DNA from: Methylomonas sp.
GTDB taxonomy: Bacteria > Pseudomonadota > Gammaproteobacteria > Methylococcales > Methylomonadaceae
Length of the DNA: 40,286 nucleotides
Assembly: GCA_026990815.1 (NCBI GenBank)
Contig: JALXCS010000322.1
Coordinates: 1-40,286 of the forward strand
Direction of reading: 5' to 3'
Shown here piece after piece: positions 16,375 through 24,906 of this stretch; position 1 is the first letter of the stretch; each line of letters begins with the position of its first letter. The notes below the pieces were generated by a model, which saw only the letters and a list, made by a program, of their open reading frames with translations, searched no databases and was not told the origin of the DNA. The translations under genes and the position numbers were made by a program.

Positions 16375-17343
16375 CTAATGGAAAATTGATTCAAATGAAA
16401 ACCCGTTAAATTCGATAATTTCCTTCAACCTTTTTAAGGCATCCATTTGAATTTGTCTAATTCTCTCACGGGTCACACCCAGCTCTGTTGCTACCTGCTC
16501 CAATGTAGAATGTTCATATCCACATAATCCATATCGCCTACAAATGACCTCACGTTGCTTATCCGATAACTGATATAACCAATCAGTGATATTATTTTTC
16601 ATGCCTTCCTCCTGAAGTTTCTCAACAGGCGTGCTGTCCGCTTCATCAGAAATTGATTCTAGCAAAGGCTTATCGAAATCTTTTCCTCCTGGAATATCAA
16701 CTGAAGTTACACGCTCATTGAGTTTAAGCATTTTCTCGACTGTCTTGAGCGGCTTATTCAGATATTGTGCTATATCTTCAGCAGTTGGGTCATGATCCAT
16801 TGTCTGGGCCAGATGCTTCTGTGCTTTCAGATAGACATTCATTTCTTTAACAATATGAATCGGTAACCGAATGGTACGGGTTTGATTCATAATTGCCCTT
16901 TCAATGGTTTGTCTGATCCACCATGTGGCATAAGTAGAAAACCTGAAACCACGCTCGGGATCAAATTTTTCCACCGCACGTATCAACCCTAAATTACCTT
17001 CCTCAATCAAATCAAGTAAAGGAAGGCCACGATTTAAATAGCGTCGAGAAATTTTTACTACTAATCTCAAATTGCTTTCAATCATGATTCTTCTTGCTTC
17101 ATCATCGCCTTTAAGCGCACGAGAACCATAAGTTTTTTCCTGATCGGCAGTTAGCAGCTTTGATTTTCCCAATTCATTCAGATAAATCCGGGTTGCATCA
17201 AAATGATTCTCGCCTTGCGTTTCACTAGTTTGTTCCGGCTTGATTTTTTCCTCAATCAATTCTACCGGATCAGCATCAATAACGATTTCATCAGATAAAA
17301 GAGCAACATCTTCCCCAACTGTTTCAATTACATCCACTTTCAT
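16375..17343 (-). CDS. rpoS: RpoS, stationary-phase/general stress sigma factor
   Basis: 322 aa sigma-70 family factor. An acidic N-terminus leads to region 1.2 (DATRIYLNELGKSKLLTADQE), region 2 with NLRLVVKISRRYLNRGLPLLD and FSTYATWWIRQTIERAI, region 3, and region 4 with GYEHSTLEQVATELGVTRERIRQIQ (the -35 binding helix-turn-helix). Lack of the large region 1.1/non-conserved insert and the position next to nlpD mark it as RpoS rather than RpoD or RpoH. The ATG at 17343 is preceded by GAGGTG six bases upstream, so it is chosen over upstream in-frame TTG/ATG codons. It should direct starvation and stress gene expression. It may be transcribed partly from a promoter inside nlpD, as in enterics (known there, not shown here). 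Confidence 0.95.
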   Translation of the reverse strand: MKVDVIETVGEDVALLSDEIVIDADPVELIEEKIKPEQTSETQGENHFDATRIYLNELGKSKLLTADQEKTYGSRALKGDDEARRIMIESNLRLVVKISRRYLNRGLPLLDLIEEGNLGLIRAVEKFDPERGFRFSTYATWWIRQTIERAIMNQTRTIRLPIHIVKEMNVYLKAQKHLAQTMDHDPTAEDIAQYLNKPLKTVEKMLKLNERVTSVDIPGGKDFDKPLLESISDEADSTPVEKLQEEGMKNNITDWLYQLSDKQREVICRRYGLCGYEHSTLEQVATELGVTRERIRQIQMDALKRLKEIIEFNGFSFESIFH

Positions 17344-17395
17344 TACACACCTCAAAAAAACAAGCCGGTTTAAAGCCGACAAAAATTCATCTAAG

Positions 17396-18172
17396 CTAAG
17401 GTAAATAATTGAGCGGATTTACAGATTTTCCATTCTTACGAATTTCAAAGTGTAAAGTCGCTTGCTTACCTTTCCCTAGTCCCATTTCAGCAATGACTTG
17501 GCCTTTTTTGATATCCTGCCCTTCTTTGACCAAAAGGCGGTGATTATTAGCATAAGCACTTAAGTACAAATAATTATGCTTAATAATTAATAGATTACCG
17601 TAGCCAACCAATCCATTCCCGCTATATACCACTTCCCCAGCCTCGGCTGCCTTGATTGGCTGTCCAATTTTTCCACCAATATCAATTCCTTTATTACCAG
17701 TTTGAGAAAAGGTTTTGACTAGCTTTCCTCGTATCGGCCATTGCCAGTGAAACTTTAACACCTTTTTTTTAGCCTTTGATACTGTTAGTTTTTTTTGTGA
17801 CGTATTTCTCGGTTTTTTTATCTGTTTATGTGACGCAGGTCTCCTTTTTAAGGGTTTTTTAAGTTTTATTGACGATTTTTTCTGACTGCTTTTTTCTCCG
17901 AACAGCTTGATTTTTTGTCCAACAAATATGTTATGGGGTTTAGAAATATTATTCCATTTGGCTAATTGCAAATAGCTATAACCAAATTTAAAACCTATGG
18001 AAAATAACGTGTCACCTTTTTTCACGATGTAATATTTAGCCTTGGCTCGTCCCGCAGGAACGGGATACTTTGTTCTTTTAACCGGTGCATAATTTGGTTT
18101 ATAGGTACAGCTAGTGCTAACCAATAAAGTCAGCATTGATATAAAAATTAGACAAAATACTTTGTTGGCCAT
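17396..18172 (-). CDS. nlpD: NlpD-like LysM/LytM lipoprotein (degenerate M23 peptidase)
   Basis: 258 aa envelope lipoprotein. The N-terminal hydrophobic segment ends in STSC, a weak but plausible lipobox (Cys about 21). A LysM peptidoglycan-binding domain follows (YYIVKKGDTLFSIGFKFG to VGQKIKLFG, about 47-91), then a very basic Lys/Ser/Arg linker (92-140) and a C-terminal LytM domain (about 148-258). LytM zinc and catalytic positions are altered: NKGIDIGG lacks the first His, and SAYANN has Asn where SAYAHN is usual in NlpD. This is as in E. coli NlpD, which is not an enzyme but activates the amidase AmiC at division. The ATG at 18172 overlaps the upstream J-domain gene's stop by one base. 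Directly upstream of rpoS, as in most gammaproteobacteria. Confidence 0.92.
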   Translation of the reverse strand: MANKVFCLIFISMLTLLVSTSCTYKPNYAPVKRTKYPVPAGRAKAKYYIVKKGDTLFSIGFKFGYSYLQLAKWNNISKPHNIFVGQKIKLFGEKSSQKKSSIKLKKPLKRRPASHKQIKKPRNTSQKKLTVSKAKKKVLKFHWQWPIRGKLVKTFSQTGNKGIDIGGKIGQPIKAAEAGEVVYSGNGLVGYGNLLIIKHNYLYLSAYANNHRLLVKEGQDIKKGQVIAEMGLGKGKQATLHFEIRKNGKSVNPLNYLP

Positions 18173-18672
18173 CAATCCAGAGATTTTAAAATTATTTTTT
18201 TTGCCAGATTTATCTTGGCAGCTAGATAATCATTTCCGCCTCGATCAGGATGTATCTTTTGTATCAGTTTTCGATGTGCAGCAATGACCTGCTGCTTTGT
18301 TGCTCCCGGTTTTATGCCAAGAATATTATAAGCTTCCTCCAAAGCCATATTACTGCCGGCAGCTGATCTTGGATTTGCTCGCTCCGAGGCGGCTTGCTTA
18401 GCCCCCCGCATCATTAGCCATAATTTATATAAACCTGGTGCCAGACGCAAAATCACAGGAACAATTCTAAGCAAAAAGGCAAGACCGATACCAATAGCGG
18501 CGAAAACCCAGTTCAACCGTCCTGTTGCACCCAAAATAATCAATGTAGCAACAAATAATGTGGCACCTAATGTTCTGATATATCTAGCCACCAATTCTGG
18601 TGGGGCTTTCTGAAACCAACGAATTCCAAAAAATAAGGCGATGATAAAAACAATAAGTAACAGTCTAGCCAA
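18172..18672 (-). CDS. Membrane-anchored J-domain protein
   Basis: 166 aa protein with membrane segments at about residues 3-16 and 33-80 and a short J-domain at the extreme C-terminus (about 110-166). The J-domain keeps the DnaK-activating HPD motif (141-143, in KIHPDRGGND) and a typical helix II (IAAHRKLIQKI), followed by the final helix. This topology (anchor first, J-domain last) resembles mitochondrial Tim14/Pam18 and bacterial DjlA-like proteins and suggests recruitment of DnaK to the inner membrane. The start is TTG with GGAAG about six bases upstream; no ATG fits before the first helix. Its stop overlaps the nlpD start, so it heads a possible J-nlpD-rpoS unit. Client unknown. Confidence 0.8.
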   Translation of the reverse strand: MARLLLIVFIIALFFGIRWFQKAPPELVARYIRTLGATLFVATLIILGATGRLNWVFAAIGIGLAFLLRIVPVILRLAPGLYKLWLMMRGAKQAASERANPRSAAGSNMALEEAYNILGIKPGATKQQVIAAHRKLIQKIHPDRGGNDYLAAKINLAKKIILKSLD

Positions 18673-18756
18673 AATACTTCCCGCTATTGTTTTTCAACAC
18701 AATCATTTTAACCATCATAAAATATATCGATCTTTTTTAACATTTACCTATATTTC

Positions 18757-19290
18757 ATGCTCAATTCATCCATTCCAGTTCTTGGGTTTGCTGCATTCAG
18801 TGGCGCAGGAAAAACTACTTTATTGACAAAAGTCATTCCGATACTCGTTAACAACAATCTTCAGCCAGGATTGATCAAACACAGTCATCATAATTTTGAT
18901 ATAGATAAACCCGGAAAAGACAGCTACAAACTAAGAAATGCCGGTGCATCACCTGTCTTATTGGTTTCGAAATATCGTCGGGCAATAATCACCGATTTTA
19001 TCGAACCACAAGAGCCACGTTTGTCAGACCAACTAAAAATAATAGACCAAACTCAACTTGATTTGATCCTGGTTGAAGGATTTAAGTCAGAAAATTTCCC
19101 TAAGATTGAAGTTTATCGCCCCGAATTGAAAAAGCCATTGCTCTTTCCTGATGACCCTAGCATTATCGCAATTGCATCCAATGTTAAATTAAAAACCCCA
19201 GGGTACATTCAACTTCTTGATTTGAACACACCCGAAACAATAGCGACATTTATAATGACCGAATTTATGGAAAAAACCAAAAATAATTAG
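18757..19290 (+). CDS. mobB: MobB, molybdopterin-guanine dinucleotide biosynthesis adaptor GTPase
   Basis: 177 aa P-loop protein. The Walker A AFSGAGKTTLLTKV (about residues 11-24) is followed by the MobB pattern IKHSHHNFDIDKPGKDSYKLRNAGA and, later, LILVEGFKSENFPKIEVYR. MobB assists MobA in making the guanine dinucleotide form of the molybdenum cofactor used by DMSO-reductase family enzymes. The SoxC-like enzyme at 7938-9206 belongs to the sulfite oxidase family, which uses the non-dinucleotide form, so MobB serves other enzymes. Divergent from the J-domain gene, and its end overlaps the DUF2231 gene by four bases tail to tail. Confidence 0.93.
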   Translation: MLNSSIPVLGFAAFSGAGKTTLLTKVIPILVNNNLQPGLIKHSHHNFDIDKPGKDSYKLRNAGASPVLLVSKYRRAIITDFIEPQEPRLSDQLKIIDQTQLDLILVEGFKSENFPKIEVYRPELKKPLLFPDDPSIIAIASNVKLKTPGYIQLLDLNTPETIATFIMTEFMEKTKNN

Positions 19291-19931
19291 TGCTGATGAT
19301 TATGATCGGGGGCGGGAGAATTTTGACTATGTTGGAAGCTCTTGTTCATCATGGGTTTTACGCCCGCCCCATAGCCATAAACCATTTGGCCACCTAAATC
19401 AGCCCCAAGTGACATTATCAATATAATCAAACCCGCTAAAAATAAATGAATAATATTGGCAAAACCCTTAATGCTTGATTTAGAAAAGAACCGCCAAATT
19501 GCCAAAAAAGTCGATAAAAAGGCAACCGTCAGCCCAAAATGCTCATGCCTTTCCATAATTTCATGAACTTCGCCGCCATGTGGTAAAGTCTCCGCGGCTT
19601 GAAAACCTGCTATTACAGCTGCCAGAACCCCAATGGTTCCAAAATATAGCAATGCACTGGCAGTACTTCGCCAATTTTCATTGTTTGTAACAGAAGCGAT
19701 CAGATCCAGAATAAAAAAAGCACTTAAAAAAGCAATTGGAAAATGAACGATTAAAGGATGAATATTAGGCATAACTGCCAAACCCGGAAAAAATTCCGGC
19801 ATCAAGACTGCAGGGCCTTCTGCCAAAACATGATCAATTAATGATAAAAATTTTTCTATATAAGCTGCAGCGCCATCATTATGATCCGTTGCATTTCCAT
19901 GAATAAAAAAGTTAAATGAATTTTCAAACAT
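19287..19931 (-). CDS. DUF2231 membrane protein
   Basis: 214 aa membrane protein with about four transmembrane helices (about residues 60-80, 90-110, 132-150 and 160-182). The conserved NIHPLIVHFPIAFL motif (56-69) and the later ERHEHFGL are typical of DUF2231, where paired His residues in helices are proposed to bind haem or metal. The C-terminal tail DHNHQH is a plausible metal-binding end. Function unknown. Tail-to-tail overlap with mobB means no terminator separates them. A 17-base palindrome lies 32 bases before its start (19963-19979), suggesting its own regulator. Confidence 0.82.
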   Translation of the reverse strand: MFENSFNFFIHGNATDHNDGAAAYIEKFLSLIDHVLAEGPAVLMPEFFPGLAVMPNIHPLIVHFPIAFLSAFFILDLIASVTNNENWRSTASALLYFGTIGVLAAVIAGFQAAETLPHGGEVHEIMERHEHFGLTVAFLSTFLAIWRFFSKSSIKGFANIIHLFLAGLIILIMSLGADLGGQMVYGYGAGVKPMMNKSFQHSQNSPAPDHNHQH

Positions 19932-19962
19932 TTTCTAAGATTAACCCAATAATTATGAAGAT

Positions 19963-19979
19963 TGTGTCAATGTGACACA
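19963..19979 (-). promoter_or_regulatory. Palindromic operator candidate upstream of the DUF2231 gene
   Basis: TGTGTCA-ATG-TGACACA is a perfect seven-base inverted repeat with a three-base spacer, 32 bases upstream of the DUF2231 start. Size and symmetry fit a dimeric helix-turn-helix regulator. It does not match FNR, LexA or IscR consensus sites. The binding protein cannot be named. Confidence 0.5.
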
Positions 19980-20165
19980 AAAAATCAATTCATTCAATAT
20001 GCAGGGTAAATTTCTGTACATGACAAAAATCTATGGAATGGAGTTAAGTGATTGAAATAAAAAGACACGCGCAAAGCAAGCAATGTAACTGTTTGTGTAA
20101 CGTGGTTAAAAAGGCAAGTCAGTTGTTAAATTAATTTTTTGATCGTTCCGATGAAACAAGACAAC

Positions 20166-21554
20166 TTATCTGGCGCCTTTACCCCAAAGAACAACTTCAA
20201 TGGTATGAAGCATAATATTTAAATCTAGAAATAAACTGTAGTTTTTGACGTAATATAAGTCATATTGCAGTTTCTGTATGGTGTCATATTCATCCGCCCC
20301 ATAGGGGTAGCATAACTGGGCCCAACCGGTAATACCAGGTTTCACACGATGTCTTTCGCGATAATAAGGAATTCTTTTCTCGAACCCTTCAACAAACTCA
20401 GGACGTTCAGGCCGCGGACCAACAAAACTCATTTGGCCACCGAGGACATTAAAAATTTGTGGTAATTCATCAATACGACACATTCGAATAAATTTTCCGA
20501 CTCTGGTAATTCGACTATCCAGTTTTTGCGCCCATTGTGCACCATTTTTTTCCGCATCAGGAATCATGCTTCTGAATTTAATAACGTTAAAATTCTTATT
20601 GTTTTCGCCCACTCGGACTTGTTTATAAAAAATTGGCGCCTTCCATCCACTTTCCAACATAATTGCAATTGCCGTTAACAACATAACGGGCCACGTCACC
20701 AATAACAAAAAAGAACTAGCCACAATATCGAAAAATCTTTTTCCAATGGTTCTCAAACCGCTTTGTGCAAAACCATCTGAAAAAACCAGCCAACTGGGAT
20801 AAAGATTTTCCAAATAAATAAGCCCCTGTTCACGCTCATAAAAACTCATTAAATCCATAATCTGAATGCCAGACATTTTGCAATCCAGCAACTCATCTGT
20901 AGGCATCGCTTTTCGCCTGTCATCCAGAGCCACAACAATTTCATCAATATTAAGTTGATCGGCAATTTCATTAATTTTATGACCATCATTGATGATCAAT
21001 TTTTCTTCAACTTTACATTTTTCATCTTGGATGGGTACAAAACCAGCAATTGTAAAACCCCTGACCAAATAACTATCATTTAAGGCGACAAGCTTACTGG
21101 CCTTTTTTCCGCAACCAATGACAAGAACCCTTCTTTGAATGCGTTCGAGATTGACATACTTATAAAACAAGTAACGGGATAACATTATCCCGATGAATGC
21201 CAAAATTAAAGCAACACCAAGAACACTCCTCGCCATTTGGAATTCAGGAAAGATATAATATATTGAGACCAGAATAAAAATTGCCGCAGAAAAACTGATA
21301 CAAACCCTGGGCAGCAATTCATAATCATCCCATGCCAGGCTTCTACGATACAAACCAAGACCAGCACTGCTTAGGACCAGAACCGTTGAAAAAATAATAC
21401 TGGCCAAATAGATCTCTTCGTCTGTATACCACGATGGATCCCACAAAAACCGAATCTCACTGCCGAAATACATGGCACTGTAAAACAGGCAAAATTCGAC
21501 AATCATCAGCCATAGATACGCACTGGATAAATAATGACGAAAAATTCTTATCAC
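20166..21554 (-). CDS. PEP-CTERM/XrtA-associated polyprenyl sugar-phosphate transferase
   Basis: 462 aa membrane enzyme that probably starts an exopolysaccharide by moving a sugar phosphate from a nucleotide sugar to undecaprenyl phosphate on the inner membrane. It has an N-terminal four-to-five helix region (about 10-130), a CoA-binding-like Rossmann domain (RRVLVIGCGKKASKL, about 141-155) and a C-terminal bacterial sugar transferase domain (270-460). The last shows VIKFRSM, RIDELPQIFNVLGGQMSFVGPRPERPEF and the PGITGWAQ stretch. Starting at MIRIFRHY with about 460 residues is characteristic of the TIGR03013 exosortase-A-system group. GTG start, with AGGGA six bases upstream. No exosortase gene is next to it here. 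Confidence 0.87.
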   Translation of the reverse strand: MIRIFRHYLSSAYLWLMIVEFCLFYSAMYFGSEIRFLWDPSWYTDEEIYLASIIFSTVLVLSSAGLGLYRRSLAWDDYELLPRVCISFSAAIFILVSIYYIFPEFQMARSVLGVALILAFIGIMLSRYLFYKYVNLERIQRRVLVIGCGKKASKLVALNDSYLVRGFTIAGFVPIQDEKCKVEEKLIINDGHKINEIADQLNIDEIVVALDDRRKAMPTDELLDCKMSGIQIMDLMSFYEREQGLIYLENLYPSWLVFSDGFAQSGLRTIGKRFFDIVASSFLLLVTWPVMLLTAIAIMLESGWKAPIFYKQVRVGENNKNFNVIKFRSMIPDAEKNGAQWAQKLDSRITRVGKFIRMCRIDELPQIFNVLGGQMSFVGPRPERPEFVEGFEKRIPYYRERHRVKPGITGWAQLCYPYGADEYDTIQKLQYDLYYVKNYSLFLDLNIMLHTIEVVLWGKGAR

Positions 21555-21642
21555 TGGTTTCCCTGAGTAGTTTAAAGTTTATGCACTCTTATAATTTTTA
21601 TTGAATGGCATTAGTATAGACTATCGAAAGCTGGCTATAAAA

Positions 21643-22422
21643 TCACTTCCAGTCTTTTTCCTGAATTAATCGTTTAACATATTGGATGGGTATGGCATAA
21701 GTGATACCACTTGGATTAGACAAAATGGCTTCTTTACTTTCCTTTATGAATACTTTATTTATCACACCAATCACATTGCCATTTTCGGCATCATAAACCG
21801 GACTGCCACTGTTCCCCGGATAAGCAGTGGCATCAAGCTGAAAAACATCATAGGGTTCTCGCAAACGCTTCATCAGCTTTGCATTCAGTTGACGGGCTTT
21901 TATCATTGGAATCACCATAGGCGTTATGGCCGAAACAATTCCCCGATGTGTCACAGGATAAAGCCCAAGAATCATCCCGATGGGATAGCCGGTAAAAGCA
22001 ATTGATTGGCCTTCCCGGACCTGTTCAGAATTTCCCAAAGTCAAAGGCAACAAATGGCCTTTTATCAGTTTAAGAACAGCAATATCATGCTTGCCATCAA
22101 TAGCAACCGTTTTTACAACGGCCATTTTACTCTGCTTGTCCTTTCTGAAAAAAACCGCTAGTTTTTCCAGTTTTTCATGATTTAATTTTTCCGGAAGCAC
22201 ATGTGCATTGGTGATAATCAAACTACCTTTATCAACAACAAATCCCGTTCCTCTGAATAAAGCCCGGGGGCTGCGAGCAGGCATATAGGTTCCTACAGCA
22301 ACGATACCGGGCTTGAGTTTTTTAACCGTTTCGGACAGTTCCTTGGCATTAGCAGGTGACAGTAACATAAAGGGCAAAATCAACACCCAGGCAAACATAA
22401 AGGTACAGTTAAAAGCTCTCAT
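21643..22422 (-). CDS. Secreted trypsin-like serine protease without PDZ domain
   Basis: 259 aa exported protease of the chymotrypsin/HtrA fold. A signal peptide is cut after PANA (about residue 26). The triad is complete: His in TNAHVLP (74), Asp in KHDIAVLKL (113) and Ser in PGNSGSPVYD (205). The chain ends about 50 residues after the active serine, so there is no PDZ domain, unlike DegP/DegQ/DegS; it may therefore be less controlled by peptide sensing. The start overlaps the heparinase gene's stop by one base (TAATG), which ties it to polysaccharide metabolism. It may process a matrix or PEP-CTERM protein, but this is inference. Confidence 0.86.
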   Translation of the reverse strand: MRAFNCTFMFAWVLILPFMLLSPANAKELSETVKKLKPGIVAVGTYMPARSPRALFRGTGFVVDKGSLIITNAHVLPEKLNHEKLEKLAVFFRKDKQSKMAVVKTVAIDGKHDIAVLKLIKGHLLPLTLGNSEQVREGQSIAFTGYPIGMILGLYPVTHRGIVSAITPMVIPMIKARQLNAKLMKRLREPYDVFQLDATAYPGNSGSPVYDAENGNVIGVINKVFIKESKEAILSNPSGITYAIPIQYVKRLIQEKDWK

Positions 22423-24758
22423 TAATTAATTGTCATGATAAATTTTCCACTCAAATTACCGTTCAGGGGTAAACTAACAACCCCATTTTCAGGTGAGCCC
22501 CGCCAAAATTGTGAATTATGAATCAGCTTTACTTCTTTTTTTTCATTCAAACCAAAAACCATCACTTTTCGGATAGCATTGCTTATTGAAAAATTCACTT
22601 GCTCAACAAAAGATTGACAGACAAAAAACACCAGCATTTTCTCGATAACCAGCCCCGATATATTTTTGGAATCTGTTTTCACTGTGTTTATGAATGCCTT
22701 GGGTGGTGAATCGGTAGAAACAGACAAAACCACCAAAAACTCATCTTCAAATGAAGGAGCGGATGGTAGTATTTCCAGTCGCCAATTTCCATTATCAAAC
22801 CAGGATTTGCTGCCACCACCACGTTCAAAATCACTGCCGTTTAAATCTTTATCATCGCCGTCAGCCTCCACATAATACCGATAATCCTTACCGCCAACCA
22901 CTCGAATTAAGGCCTTCTCAGGCAAAATCCGAGTCACTTTAAGATAACTCTGCCGGTTTTGAATAATCGCTGTTGTCTGTTCGCTCTCTAAAATACCATT
23001 TGTTCTGCTGCCTTTTAACAGTTTCAAACCATTGACTTTGGGCCTCTTTACAGTATGCAGCAACCATTTTTTAGTAAACTTTGGATTGGTTGAACTCACC
23101 TGATCATAAACAACTATCTGGTCAGCCATAGGGAAATAGACAAACTGCCTGGTTATCTTTTTTACTTTCCCGCCTTGCCCATTATCGTCAAAAACAGTAT
23201 TATTATAAGCCCTTGTTAAATCAGTAAAAATATAGTAATATTCAGAATTTTTGGCGGCGTAATTTTGTAATATAGCCCCCTCAAAATGCAATCCGGAATT
23301 AAAATTTTTGAACCAATGATCAAGATTGATAATACTACTGCCTGTCGGCTGAATAATCCTTTGACCGCCATCAGCCACATTTTTCAAAAAAAACCAATTT
23401 GGCCTCACTGTTTCGCCTGGTCTTAACACCAACAAACTGTTTTTCGCCACGGTTCTAATGGAATAATGTAACCGGTTTTCCGAGTAATACTGGTTATAAA
23501 CACTACTGTTTACGACTAATGGTGCCTCTTTAAAAACAGTAAAATGACCAGCATCATAGTGACCATGATGGGCGAAAGAATGACCGGCCTTGAAACTTAT
23601 AAAAGTATCGTTTTTTTGCCATCCAGAACGAAAATAGGCATAATTTGTAGCCTTTCTTCCAAAAATTCTAGCATTGTCAAGATAAGGCGCTAACGAAGCC
23701 AAACTGCCATCACCCAGTGACGAGACAGATGGGTCAGGAAATAACAACAACCCCCATTGGTAGCCATGATAATAACTTGATAATCCGTACAATTGCTGTA
23801 AAAAATTGGCATAACCGGCCAAAACAGGATCCCTGGTCAGGCTAACAATCAGATCAATCACTCTTTTTGTCTCGTCTTTTAAATCAACCCGGGAACCTTC
23901 ATCGCCAAAACCTTCAATACGATGATCGGGACGCGTCGCATAAACATGCCAAAAACCGACAGTCCGCATTAATTCGAGAATTTTCCGGCTATTTTTGGCC
24001 TCTTTAAGACCATTTACATAAGCATTTGCTGCCAAGGCAAACGGAAATGCCCGATTTTGAATCCAGTAATTGTATCCTTCCGGCCAGATTTCAGTATGTG
24101 CCAGGGCTTCTATTGCCTCAAGAAAATAGCCCTGTGCCCGTTTTCTTAACTGCTGGATTCCGGGGAAATCTTCAGGTAATACAATCGCACAAATCCAGGC
24201 CATAGCAGCATAACTTGAACGACTATGCCACAAGGAGGCCGAATCACCATCCAGTATATCTAGAATATCAATTAAACCATTGGCAATTTTTTTTTCAATT
24301 CCCTGCCTTTCCTTGTCTTTTTGAGCCAAACTGGAGTAAAAGAGATCATAAGCCAGCGCTAGTTTCCAGGCGTTACTGTCATTATCATCAGCTTCCGGAG
24401 AAACCAAATCGAAATTTGACATGGCATCCAGCAATTTTTCTGCGGCAGTAACCTGATTTTTTGCCAACCAACAAGATAAAAGAAAAAGCATTTGTTTTGA
24501 TTGACAATGTGATTGGAATGATACGTTTAGCGTGGAAAGTGAAGAAATCCTTTTTTTTATAGGTAGCGCCAACCCTTGACCATTCCATCTTCTCAACCCG
24601 GTCAAAATAATCCTGGGGTGTTTTTCGATAACCTTTCCGTCCAGCCCCCCCTTAATGTGGCGCGGGTTCTGTGAAAAATCTTTAAAAAAAACAACACCTA
24701 AAATTGAAATAACAACAACAAAACAACATAATAAAAATTTAATCGACCAATAATTCAT
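22422..24758 (-). CDS. Heparinase II/III-family polysaccharide lyase-like protein
   Basis: 778 aa exported or membrane-anchored protein. One N-terminal hydrophobic segment (about residues 6-24) serves as signal or anchor. Residues 60-330 form the all-alpha toroid region of polysaccharide lyases. The heparinase II/III beta-domain follows, with the conserved FAHHGHYDAGHFTVF segment (about 395-410) that holds catalytic His/Tyr candidates and a metal site. It probably cleaves or edits an acidic exopolysaccharide in the periplasm, as such genes often sit in exosortase-linked EPS clusters. The real substrate is unknown. First gene of a minus-strand set with the protease and the sugar transferase, divergent from the ligase gene. 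Confidence 0.82.
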   Translation of the reverse strand: MNYWSIKFLLCCFVVVISILGVVFFKDFSQNPRHIKGGLDGKVIEKHPRIILTGLRRWNGQGLALPIKKRISSLSTLNVSFQSHCQSKQMLFLLSCWLAKNQVTAAEKLLDAMSNFDLVSPEADDNDSNAWKLALAYDLFYSSLAQKDKERQGIEKKIANGLIDILDILDGDSASLWHSRSSYAAMAWICAIVLPEDFPGIQQLRKRAQGYFLEAIEALAHTEIWPEGYNYWIQNRAFPFALAANAYVNGLKEAKNSRKILELMRTVGFWHVYATRPDHRIEGFGDEGSRVDLKDETKRVIDLIVSLTRDPVLAGYANFLQQLYGLSSYYHGYQWGLLLFPDPSVSSLGDGSLASLAPYLDNARIFGRKATNYAYFRSGWQKNDTFISFKAGHSFAHHGHYDAGHFTVFKEAPLVVNSSVYNQYYSENRLHYSIRTVAKNSLLVLRPGETVRPNWFFLKNVADGGQRIIQPTGSSIINLDHWFKNFNSGLHFEGAILQNYAAKNSEYYYIFTDLTRAYNNTVFDDNGQGGKVKKITRQFVYFPMADQIVVYDQVSSTNPKFTKKWLLHTVKRPKVNGLKLLKGSRTNGILESEQTTAIIQNRQSYLKVTRILPEKALIRVVGGKDYRYYVEADGDDKDLNGSDFERGGGSKSWFDNGNWRLEILPSAPSFEDEFLVVLSVSTDSPPKAFINTVKTDSKNISGLVIEKMLVFFVCQSFVEQVNFSISNAIRKVMVFGLNEKKEVKLIHNSQFWRGSPENGVVSLPLNGNLSGKFIMTIN

Positions 24759-24862
24759 TTATTCTGATTCAACACTCCCATAATGAGTAAGCTTTTGTTA
24801 GTTTTAACCATTTCTCAGAAATATGGTTTGCCATTCATCCATGCTTTTCCAATAATCCAAGC

Positions 24863-24868
24863 TATAAT
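24863..24868 (+). promoter_or_regulatory. Candidate -10 element for the ligase/decarboxylase operon
   Basis: TATAAT stands 38 bases before the ATG at 24907, within the 148-base divergent gap shared with the heparinase gene. No good -35 box is spaced correctly, so an activator or extended contacts would be needed. Weak evidence alone. Confidence 0.35.
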
Positions 24869-24906
24869 AATGGCATCAATTTTTTTTGCCGACACCAAAT
24901 AAGGAT

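Noticed and set aside
17396..18172. Active M23 endopeptidase
   Set aside because: Zinc and catalytic histidines are replaced (NKGIDIGG, SAYANN), and location beside rpoS fits the non-enzymatic activator NlpD.
21643..22422. DegP/DegQ (HtrA) protease
   Set aside because: No PDZ domain follows the protease domain and the protein is only 259 aa.
24870..24902. Ten-codon upstream ORF (MASIFFADTK) just before the ligase start
   Set aside because: It starts so near the candidate -10 (24863-24868) that its ATG would be at or before the transcript start, and it has no ribosome binding site.
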